Below are positions 25,890 through 34,086 of a stretch of DNA of 64,000 bases, in pieces (position 1 is the stretch's first letter; each line of letters opens with the position of its first letter). The notes beneath the pieces are model-generated. The model did not search any database and had not been told where the DNA came from. It saw only the letters and a program-made list of their open reading frames with translations. The stretch is from SFHK01 sp964554795 (lineage in GTDB: Bacteria; Bacillota; Clostridia; Christensenellales; Aristaeellaceae): the NCBI GenBank assembly GCA_964554795.1, contig CAZKQB010000009.1:11695-75694 (forward strand), given 5' to 3'. A program made the translations under genes and the position numbers.

Positions 25890-27316
25890 AACGGGGAAAA
25901 AAGCTGATCGTTCTGGCGAGCACGCTGGCGGTGATTCTGGTTCTGTATCTGGGTGTTACGCTCGTCACGCGCCATGTAAGCAACAAAAATGCTGTTACGG
26001 AAACGCAGGGCACGTTTAGCGCCACTGCCTTTACGGCGGACGACATTCGCTCGATTACGTGGACAAACCTTGGAAACGAATACACGATTACAAAAGCCGA
26101 CGAGGAGTGGACGCTGAATGACCATGATGGCTTCTGGCTGAATCAGGATGACGCCGCTGCGATGGCCGATGCGGTATCCGCGCTGAAGGCAACCCGGAGA
26201 CTGGATGGCGGCGTGGAGGACAGCGACTACGGACTGGCTGAGCCGACGCTGACTGTGAAGGTTACGCTGAACGATGGCAGCGAGATTACGCTGGCTGAGG
26301 GCGACAAAAACGACGTGACGGATGCGTATTATCTGCGCGTAACCGCAGATGAAAGTCATGTATACACGGTGGAAACCGATCTTCAGACGGTCTTCAATCA
26401 GAAGCTTTCCGACCTGTTTGTAAAGGAGACGCTGCCGTCGCTGGGCGAGGCTGCGCAACGCGTCGTTTTGACCCGTACGGACGACGAGATCGTGCTCGTT
26501 TCCCATACGGACGAAGCGGGAAATGCGCACTGGTACGAGGAGACTGCAGACGGCGCGCGCGCACTGGATGACGAAACCGCACAGACGCTGTACGACGATA
26601 TTTGCGATTTCTCGTGGTATGAGCTTGTGGAATGGAACGCCGATGCGGAGGCGCTGACCGGCTACGGCTTTGACGAGCCGACCGTCGTCATTTGCGCGGA
26701 AAGCCTGAAAGATGACGGAGAAACGATCGTATGGCAGGTTGAATTTGGCGGCGAATATTCCAGCTCCTACGACTACGTTCGGTTGCCCGGATCCTCCGTC
26801 GTATACCGCGTGAAGAACAGCCTGCGCAAGCTGGCGACCGGCTATAGCTACTCGGACTACGCGGATAAGACGATTCTGCCTATTGACGCCGAGGACATCG
26901 AGAGCCTGACGCTGACCGTGCGCGGTGAAACCCACGTTCTGCGGGCATGGACGGAAATTGTTGCCGCCACGGGCGGAGAAGCCACGGAAGGCGAAGCGGT
27001 TTCTGCTGAGGAGGTAAGCGTACGCCATGCGTCGCTGGATGGAAATGAATGGAGCGCCGACGCCTATGATGAAATCGTTTCCCGTCTACTGGCACTTGAG
27101 GCCGAGGAAGCGTTAACCTCTGTGCCTGCACACGACGGCGAGCCGGTGCTGGTCGTATCCGTGCAGACAGAGGGAGCGCAGCCAGAGGCATCCTTCTCGG
27201 TTTCTGAGCTGGATGCGGAGTATTCACTCCTCCTTCGCTCTGATGGCGCAATTTTCCAATTCCCTGCGGCCGATGCGGACGCGCTGCTTCGCGCGCTAAG
27301 CTACGCGCTGAAATAA
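25886..27316 (+). CDS. DUF4340 domain membrane-anchored protein
   Basis: A 476-residue protein with one N-terminal membrane helix (LIVLASTLAVILVLYLGVTL) and an extracellular region of repeated beta-rich DUF4340 units, each marked by a phrase such as YTITKADEEWTLNDHDGFWL, then TLTVKVTLNDGSEITLAEGD. Composition is acidic. It begins with an ATGA overlap on the GldG-like gene and ends the operon. DUF4340 proteins regularly accompany GldG-type ABC systems; a role in binding cargo or the cell wall is inferred only from topology. Confidence 0.83.
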   Translation: MKRGKKLIVLASTLAVILVLYLGVTLVTRHVSNKNAVTETQGTFSATAFTADDIRSITWTNLGNEYTITKADEEWTLNDHDGFWLNQDDAAAMADAVSALKATRRLDGGVEDSDYGLAEPTLTVKVTLNDGSEITLAEGDKNDVTDAYYLRVTADESHVYTVETDLQTVFNQKLSDLFVKETLPSLGEAAQRVVLTRTDDEIVLVSHTDEAGNAHWYEETADGARALDDETAQTLYDDICDFSWYELVEWNADAEALTGYGFDEPTVVICAESLKDDGETIVWQVEFGGEYSSSYDYVRLPGSSVVYRVKNSLRKLATGYSYSDYADKTILPIDAEDIESLTLTVRGETHVLRAWTEIVAATGGEATEGEAVSAEEVSVRHASLDGNEWSADAYDEIVSRLLALEAEEALTSVPAHDGEPVLVVSVQTEGAQPEASFSVSELDAEYSLLLRSDGAIFQFPAADADALLRALSYALK

Positions 27317-27423
27317 GCACGGATAAATCTACGTCGGCGGCATAGGACTCCGGTGTCTTGTTGCCGACGCGGATATGCTCCTTCCGGGCTTTTGGCAATA
27401 GATTCGGTTATAAACGCATGAGC

Positions 27424-27457
27424 AGCGGCGCGATTGCCGAAATGGAATCGCGCCGCT
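27424..27457. terminator. Bidirectional terminator
   Basis: AGCGGCGCGATT (27424-27435) and AATCGCGCCGCT (27446-27457) form a perfect 12-bp stem followed by a T-rich tract on the plus strand. It separates the ABC operon from the convergent GH42 gene. A weaker hairpin (CGTCGGC with GCCGACG) lies at about 27333-27367. Confidence 0.88.
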
Positions 27458-27478
27458 GATTTTGTTTTTCTGTGTTTA

Positions 27479-29458
27479 CTACCGCTTCAGCACGAGAACC
27501 TGGTAGGGCTCAAGCGCCACGGTACCCGAGAGGGCTTTGCCTGTGAGCAGGTCGATGGCCGGTGCAGGCAGCGTGTAGGAGGCTGGCTTTCCTGCGTATT
27601 CCAGAACGATCTCTCCGTTCATTGTGCCCCTGCGCGGCGAAACGATCACCTCGCCCGTTACCTCTGGTAGGCGCAAACCCGCTTCGGGCAGCAGTCTCTG
27701 CGCAAGCAGACGGGTGGTTTCGGCTGCGGGCAGTGCACCCAGAAGGATGATCTGCCCCTTGCCCAGACGACTGCGGGCGACGACGGTCTTGCCGACGATG
27801 GCACTGTGCCCCTTTACGATGGTTGCGAGCGTTTCTGCCCGACCGGGATCAGACACCTCAAACCATGTATCGGCGGGCATGGGTGTGCCGTCTATCCACG
27901 CGGCAGCCGTGCGTCCTTCGGTGTCGGGCAGCGCGTATTTCCACGCAATACCTGTCAGCCGTTCCAGCATGCCGTACAGGCAGTCGGTGTAGCGCGCGCC
28001 ATCGCGGTTGCGCTCGTCGCTCAGCGGGCCAACGATCCATGTGCCGCCCTCGCTTACCCACTTCTCCATGCGCTGCGGCAGATCGGCTTCTTCAAGCGTC
28101 AGCATCAGCGGGCTAAATACGACGCGATAGCCGTCCAGCGCTGCATGCGCGTCGATTACATCGGGGCGCAGGCCCAGATCGATGAGCGGCTTATAGAATC
28201 GCTCGACAACGCTCTGCTGATAGTTGAGCCCATTCACGATGCTCTGCTGCCCGAACATGTTCCAGTTGAGAGAGGTGAAATGAATCGCAACGTTCGGCAC
28301 GACCTTTGTGTCCCGCACAAAATCTGCGGCTTTACGGAAGCCCTCGGCCGTTTCCTTTACTTCATCCCCAGCAAGCATTGGACGGCCGCTGGTGTCCAGC
28401 ACTGCGCCATGCATCAGCTCGTGCCCCGCCCAGTGCGTGCGCCACAGCCAGTACATGTTTGCCTCTCCGCCCAGTGCAATTGGCAGCCACGAATTTGCGC
28501 GGCAGAAGCCGTCGGGCTTCACGCTCTGCGAAATTGCTGTGGAGCCGTTCCAGCAGGTGGCGGTTTCGGTGTTCCAGAAGGGACGGTCGATGAACGTGCG
28601 CATGTAATCGTGCCAGAACGCGCAGAAATGCAGGTTTTCGGGCGTGTTGTAGTGGTTAAACTGAGCAATATCCAGCTTTTCGGTGAGGCGGCGGTAGTCC
28701 ATGCCGTTTACGGGCATGGTGTCCGTTCCCACAGGCACCCTGACGTAGCGATGCAGAATCTCCGCCTGACGGTGAACGAACGCAATATGCGAATCGTTCT
28801 GGAACATCTGCCACTCCATTTTCAGATGCGGGTTGTGCCATGCATTGCGCGGCGCGGGAATCTCTTCAAAGGAATCATACCATTGACTGAACAGGTTCAG
28901 ATTCCATGCGTTGTTCAGGTTATCAATCGTTCCATAGCGCTTTTTCAGCGCGGCGCGGAAGCGGTTCACGCATTCAGGGCAGAAGCAGCCGCCGTTTCCC
29001 GTGTAGATTTCGTTGTCAATCTGCCAGCCGATGATGTTCTCGTCATTTGCGAATTCCTTCGCCATTTCCTCCACAATGCGCATGCTGGCCTCGTTGTAGT
29101 GCGGATTGTTGGAGCAGCAGTGCCTGCGCCCGCCATGATCCACGCGCCGACCATCCGGATCCAGCCGCAGTGCGTCCGGCCAATCGCGGGTAAACCAGCG
29201 CGGCGGCGTGGCGGTGGGCGTGCCCATGACCACGGCGATATTCGCCTGTTTCATTTTGTCCACTACGCGTCGGAAGAAGGAAAAATCGTATTCGCCCGGC
29301 TTCGGCTCCATGCGGTGCCACGCAAATTCGGCAATACGCACGCAGGTGATGCCAAAGGCATGCAGCTTTTCAATGTCGCGGTCGATTTCGCTTTCCGGCC
29401 AGTCCTCCGGATAATAGGCTGCGCCCAGATAGGGCGGCTTGGGCAAGGTAAACATCAT
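27479..29458 (-). CDS. GH42 beta-galactosidase
   Basis: A 659-residue cytoplasmic enzyme. The TIM barrel shows the GH42 start YLGAAYYPEDWPE, acid/base Glu150 in WQIDNEIYTG and nucleophile Glu298 in FWNTETATCW. Zinc-site cysteines are present in CFCPECVNRF and HCCSN. A trimerisation domain (from about residue 390) and a C-terminal beta domain follow. It hydrolyses beta-galactosides such as pectic galactan fragments or lactose-type disaccharides. AAGGAGA stands 4-5 bases before the first of two adjacent ATGs. The gene is alone with its own promoter. Confidence 0.95.
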   Translation of the reverse strand: MMFTLPKPPYLGAAYYPEDWPESEIDRDIEKLHAFGITCVRIAEFAWHRMEPKPGEYDFSFFRRVVDKMKQANIAVVMGTPTATPPRWFTRDWPDALRLDPDGRRVDHGGRRHCCSNNPHYNEASMRIVEEMAKEFANDENIIGWQIDNEIYTGNGGCFCPECVNRFRAALKKRYGTIDNLNNAWNLNLFSQWYDSFEEIPAPRNAWHNPHLKMEWQMFQNDSHIAFVHRQAEILHRYVRVPVGTDTMPVNGMDYRRLTEKLDIAQFNHYNTPENLHFCAFWHDYMRTFIDRPFWNTETATCWNGSTAISQSVKPDGFCRANSWLPIALGGEANMYWLWRTHWAGHELMHGAVLDTSGRPMLAGDEVKETAEGFRKAADFVRDTKVVPNVAIHFTSLNWNMFGQQSIVNGLNYQQSVVERFYKPLIDLGLRPDVIDAHAALDGYRVVFSPLMLTLEEADLPQRMEKWVSEGGTWIVGPLSDERNRDGARYTDCLYGMLERLTGIAWKYALPDTEGRTAAAWIDGTPMPADTWFEVSDPGRAETLATIVKGHSAIVGKTVVARSRLGKGQIILLGALPAAETTRLLAQRLLPEAGLRLPEVTGEVIVSPRRGTMNGEIVLEYAGKPASYTLPAPAIDLLTGKALSGTVALEPYQVLVLKR

Positions 29459-29490
29459 ATCGTCTCCTTCCAGTGTAGCCTTCCGATCTA

Positions 29491-29519
29491 TTTATACCAC
29501 ATTGCCTCCAAAAGCACAA
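29491..29519 (-). promoter_or_regulatory. Promoter of the GH42 gene
   Basis: Minus strand: TTGTGC, 17-base spacer, TATAAA. Confidence 0.65.
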
Positions 29520-29565
29520 GATGCTTTCTATGCTTCCTTGAACGGCGAAATTTACAAGCCCCTGG

Positions 29566-29594
29566 TTGACAAACCTATGGAGGGCGAATATAAT
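29566..29594 (+). promoter_or_regulatory. Consensus promoter for tRNA-Arg
   Basis: TTGACA (29566-29571), 17-base spacer, TATAAT (29589-29594), a perfect housekeeping promoter 27 bases before the tRNA. Confidence 0.9.
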
Positions 29595-29621
29595 ACTTTG
29601 GACATGAGTCGTTTCATAAGT

Positions 29622-29695
29622 GTCCCCGTACCTCAGCAGGATAGAGGGTCCGCCTCCTAAGCGGAACGCCGCGCGTTCGAATCGCGCCGGGGACG
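29622..29695 (+). tRNA. tRNA-Arg (anticodon CCU)
   Basis: A full cloverleaf is visible: acceptor GTCCCCG with CGGGGAC, D stem CCTC with GAGG, anticodon stem TCCGC with GCGGA around the loop CTCCTAA (anticodon CCT), T stem GCGCG with CGCGC around TTCGAAT, and discriminator G. CCA is not encoded. It decodes AGG. Its promoter is directly upstream and its terminator about 20 bases downstream. Confidence 0.96.
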
Positions 29696-29714
29696 GTGCT
29701 GGCATCAGTCGGCG

Positions 29715-29755
29715 CAGGCAAGCCTGTCCAAAGGGGCGGGTTTGCCTGTTTTTTT
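29715..29755 (+). terminator. tRNA-Arg terminator
   Basis: CAGGCAA (29715-29721) pairs with TTGCCTG (29742-29748), extended by GCC with GGG/T pairs, then seven T residues. Confidence 0.85.
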
Positions 29756-29837
29756 CGCAAAAGCGCCGTTTGATGGTTCACGCATCCATCCGGAATTGCA
29801 GGAAGGCACAGATTTTGCCTCAGGCTGCTTACGCTTT

Positions 29838-29920
29838 CTCCACGCGAATCAGATTGCTGACATAGGGGCGCTTGCCGGAGAGCACCTCATCATAGAATTC
29901 GCCGGTAGGAGAAGAAGCCG
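29838..29920 (-). pseudogene. Possible C-terminal gene remnant
   Basis: A minus-strand frame reads SSPTGEFYDEVLSGKRPYVS, then NLIRVEKA and a stop. An in-frame stop lies 4 codons before this stretch and no start is available. The phrase resembles the later part of a Cache-type sensor domain (EVLSGKRPYVS), but the piece is too short for a firm call. It may be debris of an inserted or deleted gene next to the tRNA. Confidence 0.3.
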
Positions 29921-29984
29921 CTTGCGGCTATCGGTGCAATCGAAGGCTGAATGAGCCGTAAAGATGGCAGAGAAGGGTATAAAA

Positions 29985-30018
29985 CACGAAGCCGCAGATT
30001 TTGGTCTGCGGCTTCGTG
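29985..30018 (-). terminator. prs terminator
   Basis: A perfect 13-bp stem, CACGAAGCCGCAG with CTGCGGCTTCGTG, 13 bases after the minus-strand gene; the minus strand continues TTTTATACC. Confidence 0.88.
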
Positions 30019-30030
30019 AATATAGGGACG

Positions 30031-31242
30031 TCAGATTTCCTCGCCTTTTTTATAGCGGTCGAGAAGCCTGACAATGCGGTTGAGGGGGTTAATCAGGCTG
30101 TCGAGGCTGTGGTCGTGGTTCAGGGTTGCGATGATATAGGACATATACTTGCTCATGTCCACCGGAATGAACCACGGTGCGCTTGTGACCTCGGGGGGCA
30201 GGTAGCACAGGTTGGTGCCGAGTACGCCGGCCAAGTAGCCCTTCTTGTACATGTCGTTGAAGGTCTTGATGCCGTTGGTGAAGAAACAGAACGTGGCGGC
30301 AATATAGATGCGGCGCGCGTGGCGGCGGCGGAGATCCTTGACCAGATCGATCATGCTGTCGCCGGTAGAAATGATGTCATCGGCGACAATGACGTCCTTG
30401 CCCGCAACTTTGGAGCCGATATAAACGTGCTCAAGAATGGGGTTGCGGCCGTTGACGACGGTGGAATAGTCGCGGCGCTTATAGAACATGCCCAGATCCA
30501 GACCGAGCACGGAGGAGTAGTAAATGTTGCGCGACATAGCGCCCTCGTCCGGGGAGACGATCATCATATGATCCTTGTCCAGCTGCAGATCCTTTACCCT
30601 GCGGAACAGCGCCTTCAGCGTCTGGTACGTGGGCATGAAGGATTCGAAGCCGGTGAGCGGAATGGCGTTCTGCACGCGCGGGTCGTGCGCGTCGAAGGTC
30701 AGGATGTTTTCAACGCCCATGGAGGAAAGCTCCTGCAGCATCAGTGCGCAGTCCATGCTTTCGCGGCTGCTGCGGCGGTGCTGGCGGCTTTCGTAGAGGA
30801 AGGGCATGATGACGTTGATGCGGCGCGCCTTGCCGCTGATAGCGGCGATTACGCGCTTGAGGTCGGCGTAGTGATCGTCGGGCGACATGGGTACGGACTT
30901 GCCGTACATGGTGTACTGAATCTGGTGAGCGGTGACGTCGGTGATGATATAGATATCATAGCCGCGAACACTCTGCGTAAGCAGACCCTTGCCTTCTCCG
31001 GTGCCGAAGCGGGGACACTTCGCAGAGAGCAGGAAGGTGCTCAGGTTGTAGCCGGGAAAGGTGTACAGATCCTCGCTCTGCTCGCCCCTGCCCTCGCGCC
31101 AGTCTCTCAGGTACTGGTCTACACGCTGGCCGATGGCTTCGCAGCCAGCCATGGCAATAATTCCAAGCGGACCGATGGGGCGGGTCTCAAAGGGTTTCCA
31201 GCTGACTCCGGAAGGCACTTCATTCACGTCAAACATCTCCAT
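30031..31242 (-). CDS. prs: Ribose-phosphate pyrophosphokinase (PRPP synthetase)
   Basis: A 403-residue PRPP synthetase of the longer clostridial type, compared with about 315 in Bacillus. It makes PRPP from ribose-5-phosphate and ATP for nucleotide, histidine and tryptophan synthesis. Visible features are the flexible-loop and ATP region INVIMPFLYESRQHRRSS, the metal-binding TFDAHDP, the segment MMIVSPDEGA, and the PRPP-binding loop DVIVADDIISTGDSM. Two ATGs (31242 and 31236) are possible; neither has a strong ribosome-binding site, so I give the longer. An extended -10 promoter (TGCTATAAT) lies just upstream at about 31259-31267 on the minus strand. Confidence 0.93.
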   Translation of the reverse strand: MEMFDVNEVPSGVSWKPFETRPIGPLGIIAMAGCEAIGQRVDQYLRDWREGRGEQSEDLYTFPGYNLSTFLLSAKCPRFGTGEGKGLLTQSVRGYDIYIITDVTAHQIQYTMYGKSVPMSPDDHYADLKRVIAAISGKARRINVIMPFLYESRQHRRSSRESMDCALMLQELSSMGVENILTFDAHDPRVQNAIPLTGFESFMPTYQTLKALFRRVKDLQLDKDHMMIVSPDEGAMSRNIYYSSVLGLDLGMFYKRRDYSTVVNGRNPILEHVYIGSKVAGKDVIVADDIISTGDSMIDLVKDLRRRHARRIYIAATFCFFTNGIKTFNDMYKKGYLAGVLGTNLCYLPPEVTSAPWFIPVDMSKYMSYIIATLNHDHSLDSLINPLNRIVRLLDRYKKGEEI

Positions 31243-31369
31243 TCGTTCTACTGGATATCCATTATAGCATGCGCATGTTCCCGGCGTGGAAGGTTTTGTG
31301 ATAAAATTAAGAAAAGAATCGAGAAGCTGTCCGATTTTTGTCGGAATTTCACCGCAGATGATTTTTTGC

Positions 31370-31398
31370 TTGCGTTTCCGGCGTACGGATGGTACAAT
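31370..31398 (+). promoter_or_regulatory. Putative promoter of the isomerase-trmO operon
   Basis: TTGCGT (31370-31375), 17-base spacer, TACAAT (31393-31398), 40 bases before the ATG. Confidence 0.6.
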
Positions 31399-31438
31399 AC
31401 AGTCAAACCAAAAACGGATGGAAAGGAAGTTGTTTCTC

Positions 31439-32293
31439 ATGAAAATTGCAGTTAGCTCCTACAGCTTCAGTCAGGCCATGCACGACGGACGCATGACGAT
31501 CATGGATGTCATTCCCAAGGCGAAGGAAATGGGCTATGAGGGCGTGGAAATCGTCCGCATGGGCTGGTCGGACGAAGAAATGCGCGAGCTGGCGCCGAAG
31601 CTGAAGGCTCAGAGCGAGGAATATGGCGTGCCGATCATCGCCTATATGGTGGGCGCAGACTTTATTCGCAACGGTCTGGACGCCGAGGTTGAGCGCCTGA
31701 AGCGCGAGGCCGAGATTGCCGCGCTGCTGGGCGCGCCGCGCATGCGCCACGATTCTACCGGTGGCCGCGACGCGAACGACAAGCCTGTAACCGTGGAGGA
31801 GGCGCTTCCGATCGTAGCCGAGGGTTATCGCCGCGTGACGGAATTTGCTGCGGGTCTGGGCGTGCATACGATGATTGAAAACCACGGCTATTTCTTCCAG
31901 GATGCCTGCCGCGTGAAGAAGCTGATTGAAACTGTCAACCATCCAAACTTCGGCTGGCTGATGGATATGGGCAACTTCATGTGCGCGGACGAAAAGTCTG
32001 TCGAGTCCGTGAAGATTGCCGCGCCCATGGCCGTGCATGCGCACGCCAAGGATTTCTTCCATAAGGAAAAGGGTGAATACGTTCCGAATGGTCAGGGCTG
32101 GTTTGGAACCCGCGGCGGAAATGCGCTGCGCGGTACCATCATCGGTCATGGCGCTGTGAATGTGTACGAGTGCCTGAAGACGCTGCGCGCGGCCGGCTAT
32201 GACGGATGGCTGAGCGTGGAATTCGAGGGCATTGAGGATTGCCTGATGTCGCTGGAGGCGGATATCAAAAACCTGAAGGAAATGCTCGCGTAA
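31439..32293 (+). CDS. Sugar phosphate isomerase/epimerase (AP endonuclease 2-like TIM barrel)
   Basis: A 284-residue TIM-barrel enzyme of the xylose-isomerase-like superfamily. Start and strand motifs are KIAVSSYSFSQAM, EGVEIVRMGW and ENHGYFFQD, with metal ligands likely in the Glu of MIENHG, the Asp of GWLMDMGNF, the His of HAHAKDF and the Glu of LSVEFEGIE. Members isomerise or epimerise sugars or inosose-like compounds; the substrate is not evident. AAGGAAG lies 9 bases before the ATG. It is the first gene of a two-gene unit with trmO, with only one base between stop and start. Confidence 0.85.
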   Translation: MKIAVSSYSFSQAMHDGRMTIMDVIPKAKEMGYEGVEIVRMGWSDEEMRELAPKLKAQSEEYGVPIIAYMVGADFIRNGLDAEVERLKREAEIAALLGAPRMRHDSTGGRDANDKPVTVEEALPIVAEGYRRVTEFAAGLGVHTMIENHGYFFQDACRVKKLIETVNHPNFGWLMDMGNFMCADEKSVESVKIAAPMAVHAHAKDFFHKEKGEYVPNGQGWFGTRGGNALRGTIIGHGAVNVYECLKTLRAAGYDGWLSVEFEGIEDCLMSLEADIKNLKEMLA

Positions 32294-32294
32294 G

Positions 32295-32975
32295 ATGGAC
32301 GGACTCAAGGTGATCGCGCGCCTTCGGTGCGATTTTCCGACGAAGTTTGGCCTGCCAAGACAGAGCGGTCTGAACGACGCGCTGAAGGGCAGAATCGTGT
32401 TCGAACCGGCGTACCGCAATCCGGATGCCGTTCGGGGCATCGAGGCCTATTCGCATTTGTGGCTGATCTGGGGGTTTTCCGTTCCCGAAAGGGAAAATTG
32501 GTCGGCGACGGTGCGCCCGCCGCGGCTGGGCGGAAACGAGCGCGTGGGTGTGTTTGCCACTCGTTCACCGTTTCGTCCGAACCCGCTGGGGCTGACGCTG
32601 GCGAGGCTGGAGGGCTTGGGCAGGCAGGATGGCGCGTGCACGCTGCTCGTGTCCGGAGTAGACATGATGGACGGAACGCCCATCTACGATATTAAGCCCT
32701 ATCTGCCCTATGCTGACAGCCGACAGGATGCCAGCGGCGGCTTTGGCGAGCAAATGAAGGATTATCGCCTGCGCGTAATTGCGGAGGAGGCGTTGCTTTG
32801 CCCGATTCCGCCGGAGAAGCGGCCCGCGTTGCTTGCGGCGCTGGAGGGTGATCCCCGTCCGGCCTATCAGCATGACCCGTCGCGCGTGTACGGATTTTTG
32901 TACGCGGGCTTCGACGTGCGGTTCACGGTGAACGGAGACGTGCTCACCGTGGTAGAGATTCGTAGACAAATGTGA
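32295..32975 (+). CDS. trmO: tRNA (N6-threonylcarbamoyladenosine-37-N6)-methyltransferase
   Basis: A 226-residue TrmO/TsaA family protein. The N-terminal beta-barrel domain contains IARLRCDFPTKFGLPRQSG, the YSHLWLIWGF segment, and the hallmark GVFATRSPFRPNPLGLTLAR with the SAM-contacting residues. The C-terminal domain has DIKPYLPYADS. It methylates N6 of t6A at position 37 in tRNAs reading ACY codons. The usual E. coli protein is 235 residues, so this is complete. The ATG begins one base after the isomerase stop, and no separate ribosome-binding site is needed if translation is coupled. Confidence 0.93.
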   Translation: MDGLKVIARLRCDFPTKFGLPRQSGLNDALKGRIVFEPAYRNPDAVRGIEAYSHLWLIWGFSVPERENWSATVRPPRLGGNERVGVFATRSPFRPNPLGLTLARLEGLGRQDGACTLLVSGVDMMDGTPIYDIKPYLPYADSRQDASGGFGEQMKDYRLRVIAEEALLCPIPPEKRPALLAALEGDPRPAYQHDPSRVYGFLYAGFDVRFTVNGDVLTVVEIRRQM

Positions 32976-32998
32976 GAAACCATCGCGCAGCCCGACGG

Positions 32999-33030
32999 GC
33001 ACGTTTGCAGGTGTTTTTCGCCAAACGTGC
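32999..33030 (+). terminator. Hairpin after trmO
   Basis: GCACGTTTG (32999-33007) and CAAACGTGC (33022-33030) form a 9-bp stem, but no U-tract follows. A second hairpin, GACTGCC-T-GGA with TCC-G-GGCAGTC, lies at 33112-33143. The rest of 32976-33209 shows no gene. Confidence 0.55.
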
Positions 33031-33209
33031 CGCGCTGAAAAATGCGCATCCGAAAGGATGGGGCAGCCCTCGTAAAACGGAATTGCGCCGAGATTGATGA
33101 TTGATACTGAGACTGCCTGGACAAGTTTATCCGGGCAGTCCTGCGTAAGCGGAATCGCTACATTTTAGTTCAAGAGGAATAATAAACTTGGAACTGACGG
33201 AGATTAGAT

Positions 33210-33851
33210 ATGCTTGAAAAGATGGCAGATTTTTTTGAAAACAGATTAGACGGATACGATGAACATATGTTGACCAATATTGAGGCAGCATATCCCTTTA
33301 CGGCGAAGCAGCTACTGACGACTGAAAACTGCCATATACTGGATTTGGGATGTGGCACAGGATTGGAGTTGGAAGAATACTACCGGCTAAATTCATCCGC
33401 CAAGGTAACGGGTATTGATTTGTCACAAGGAATGCTATCGGCTCTTAGAAAGAAATTTGCCGATAAAGACATTGCTTTGATTTGCGGTTCCTATTTTGAT
33501 GTGCCCTTTGGCGTATCCATCTTCGATTGTGCGGTATCGGTGGAGAGCCTGCACCATTTTACAAAAGAAGAAAAAGTTCCTTTATATACCAAGCTGCATA
33601 GGGCATTAAAGGACAATGGATTTTTTGTACTGACGGACTACTTTTCTTTATCAGATGAAGAAGAACGGATGCACCGACAAAACTTGATTGCATTGAAGGC
33701 GGAGCAAGGAATTGCCGATGATGAGTTTTACCATTACGACACGCCTCTTACTGTGACGCACGAAACAGAAGCACTTCTGGAAGCAGGCTTTTCTTCTGTT
33801 GAGGTGATGAATAATTGGGGAGCGACTTATACCATAAAAGCAGTTAAGTAA
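33210..33851 (+). CDS. Class I SAM-dependent methyltransferase, AT-rich
   Basis: A 213-residue methyltransferase. Motif I is ILDLGCGTGLELEEYY (about residues 48-63), followed by the acidic end of strand 2 VTGIDLSQGM and motif post-II DCAVSVESLHHF. The substrate is unknown; the family includes many small-molecule methyltransferases. GGAG lies 8 bases before the ATG. Base composition is visibly lower in GC than its neighbours, with TTA, AGA and ATA codons, so recent horizontal transfer is likely. It stands alone between intergenic stretches on both sides. Confidence 0.85.
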   Translation: MLEKMADFFENRLDGYDEHMLTNIEAAYPFTAKQLLTTENCHILDLGCGTGLELEEYYRLNSSAKVTGIDLSQGMLSALRKKFADKDIALICGSYFDVPFGVSIFDCAVSVESLHHFTKEEKVPLYTKLHRALKDNGFFVLTDYFSLSDEEERMHRQNLIALKAEQGIADDEFYHYDTPLTVTHETEALLEAGFSSVEVMNNWGATYTIKAVK

Positions 33852-34013
33852 GTTCTATTATACCGGCGAGAGAAGTAAACAGAAACCATTTGGGAACGAA
33901 AGGGCGAGCTTCAGTATTCTCTATCGAGAGTCGTATGTCCTGGGGCGCTGCTTAGCTTATGCGCCTCTCTCCTGTGGGCTTGCCGTCAACAAGTTGGAAG
34001 AGAAACATAAAAT

Positions 34014-34045
34014 ATCCTCTGCATGGGTACGATCATGTGGAGGAT
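34014..34045 (-). terminator. Terminator of the GNAT gene
   Basis: ATCCTC-TG-CATG and CATG-TG-GAGGAT pair around an 8-base loop. The minus strand, downstream of the GNAT gene, continues ATTTTATG. Confidence 0.6.
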
Positions 34046-34086
34046 TTACTGTTTTATGAATCGCATCCTTGGATCGGAAGCGCTTT

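Larger units (their letters stand above)
29696..30030. other. tRNA-to-prs intergenic region
   Basis: About 335 bases. It holds the tRNA terminator, a short minus-strand coding remnant (29838-29920) and the prs terminator; nothing else is convincing. Confidence 0.6.

Noticed and set aside
27806..29569. A 587-codon plus-strand frame
   Set aside because: Antisense of the GH42 gene, whose catalytic motifs are intact.
30001..31455. A 484-codon plus-strand frame
   Set aside because: Antisense of the PRPP synthetase gene, with no ribosome-binding site or domain.
33112..33143. Hairpin upstream of the AT-rich methyltransferase, considered as a riboswitch
   Set aside because: A single simple stem with no conserved riboswitch core; more likely leftover terminator structure.
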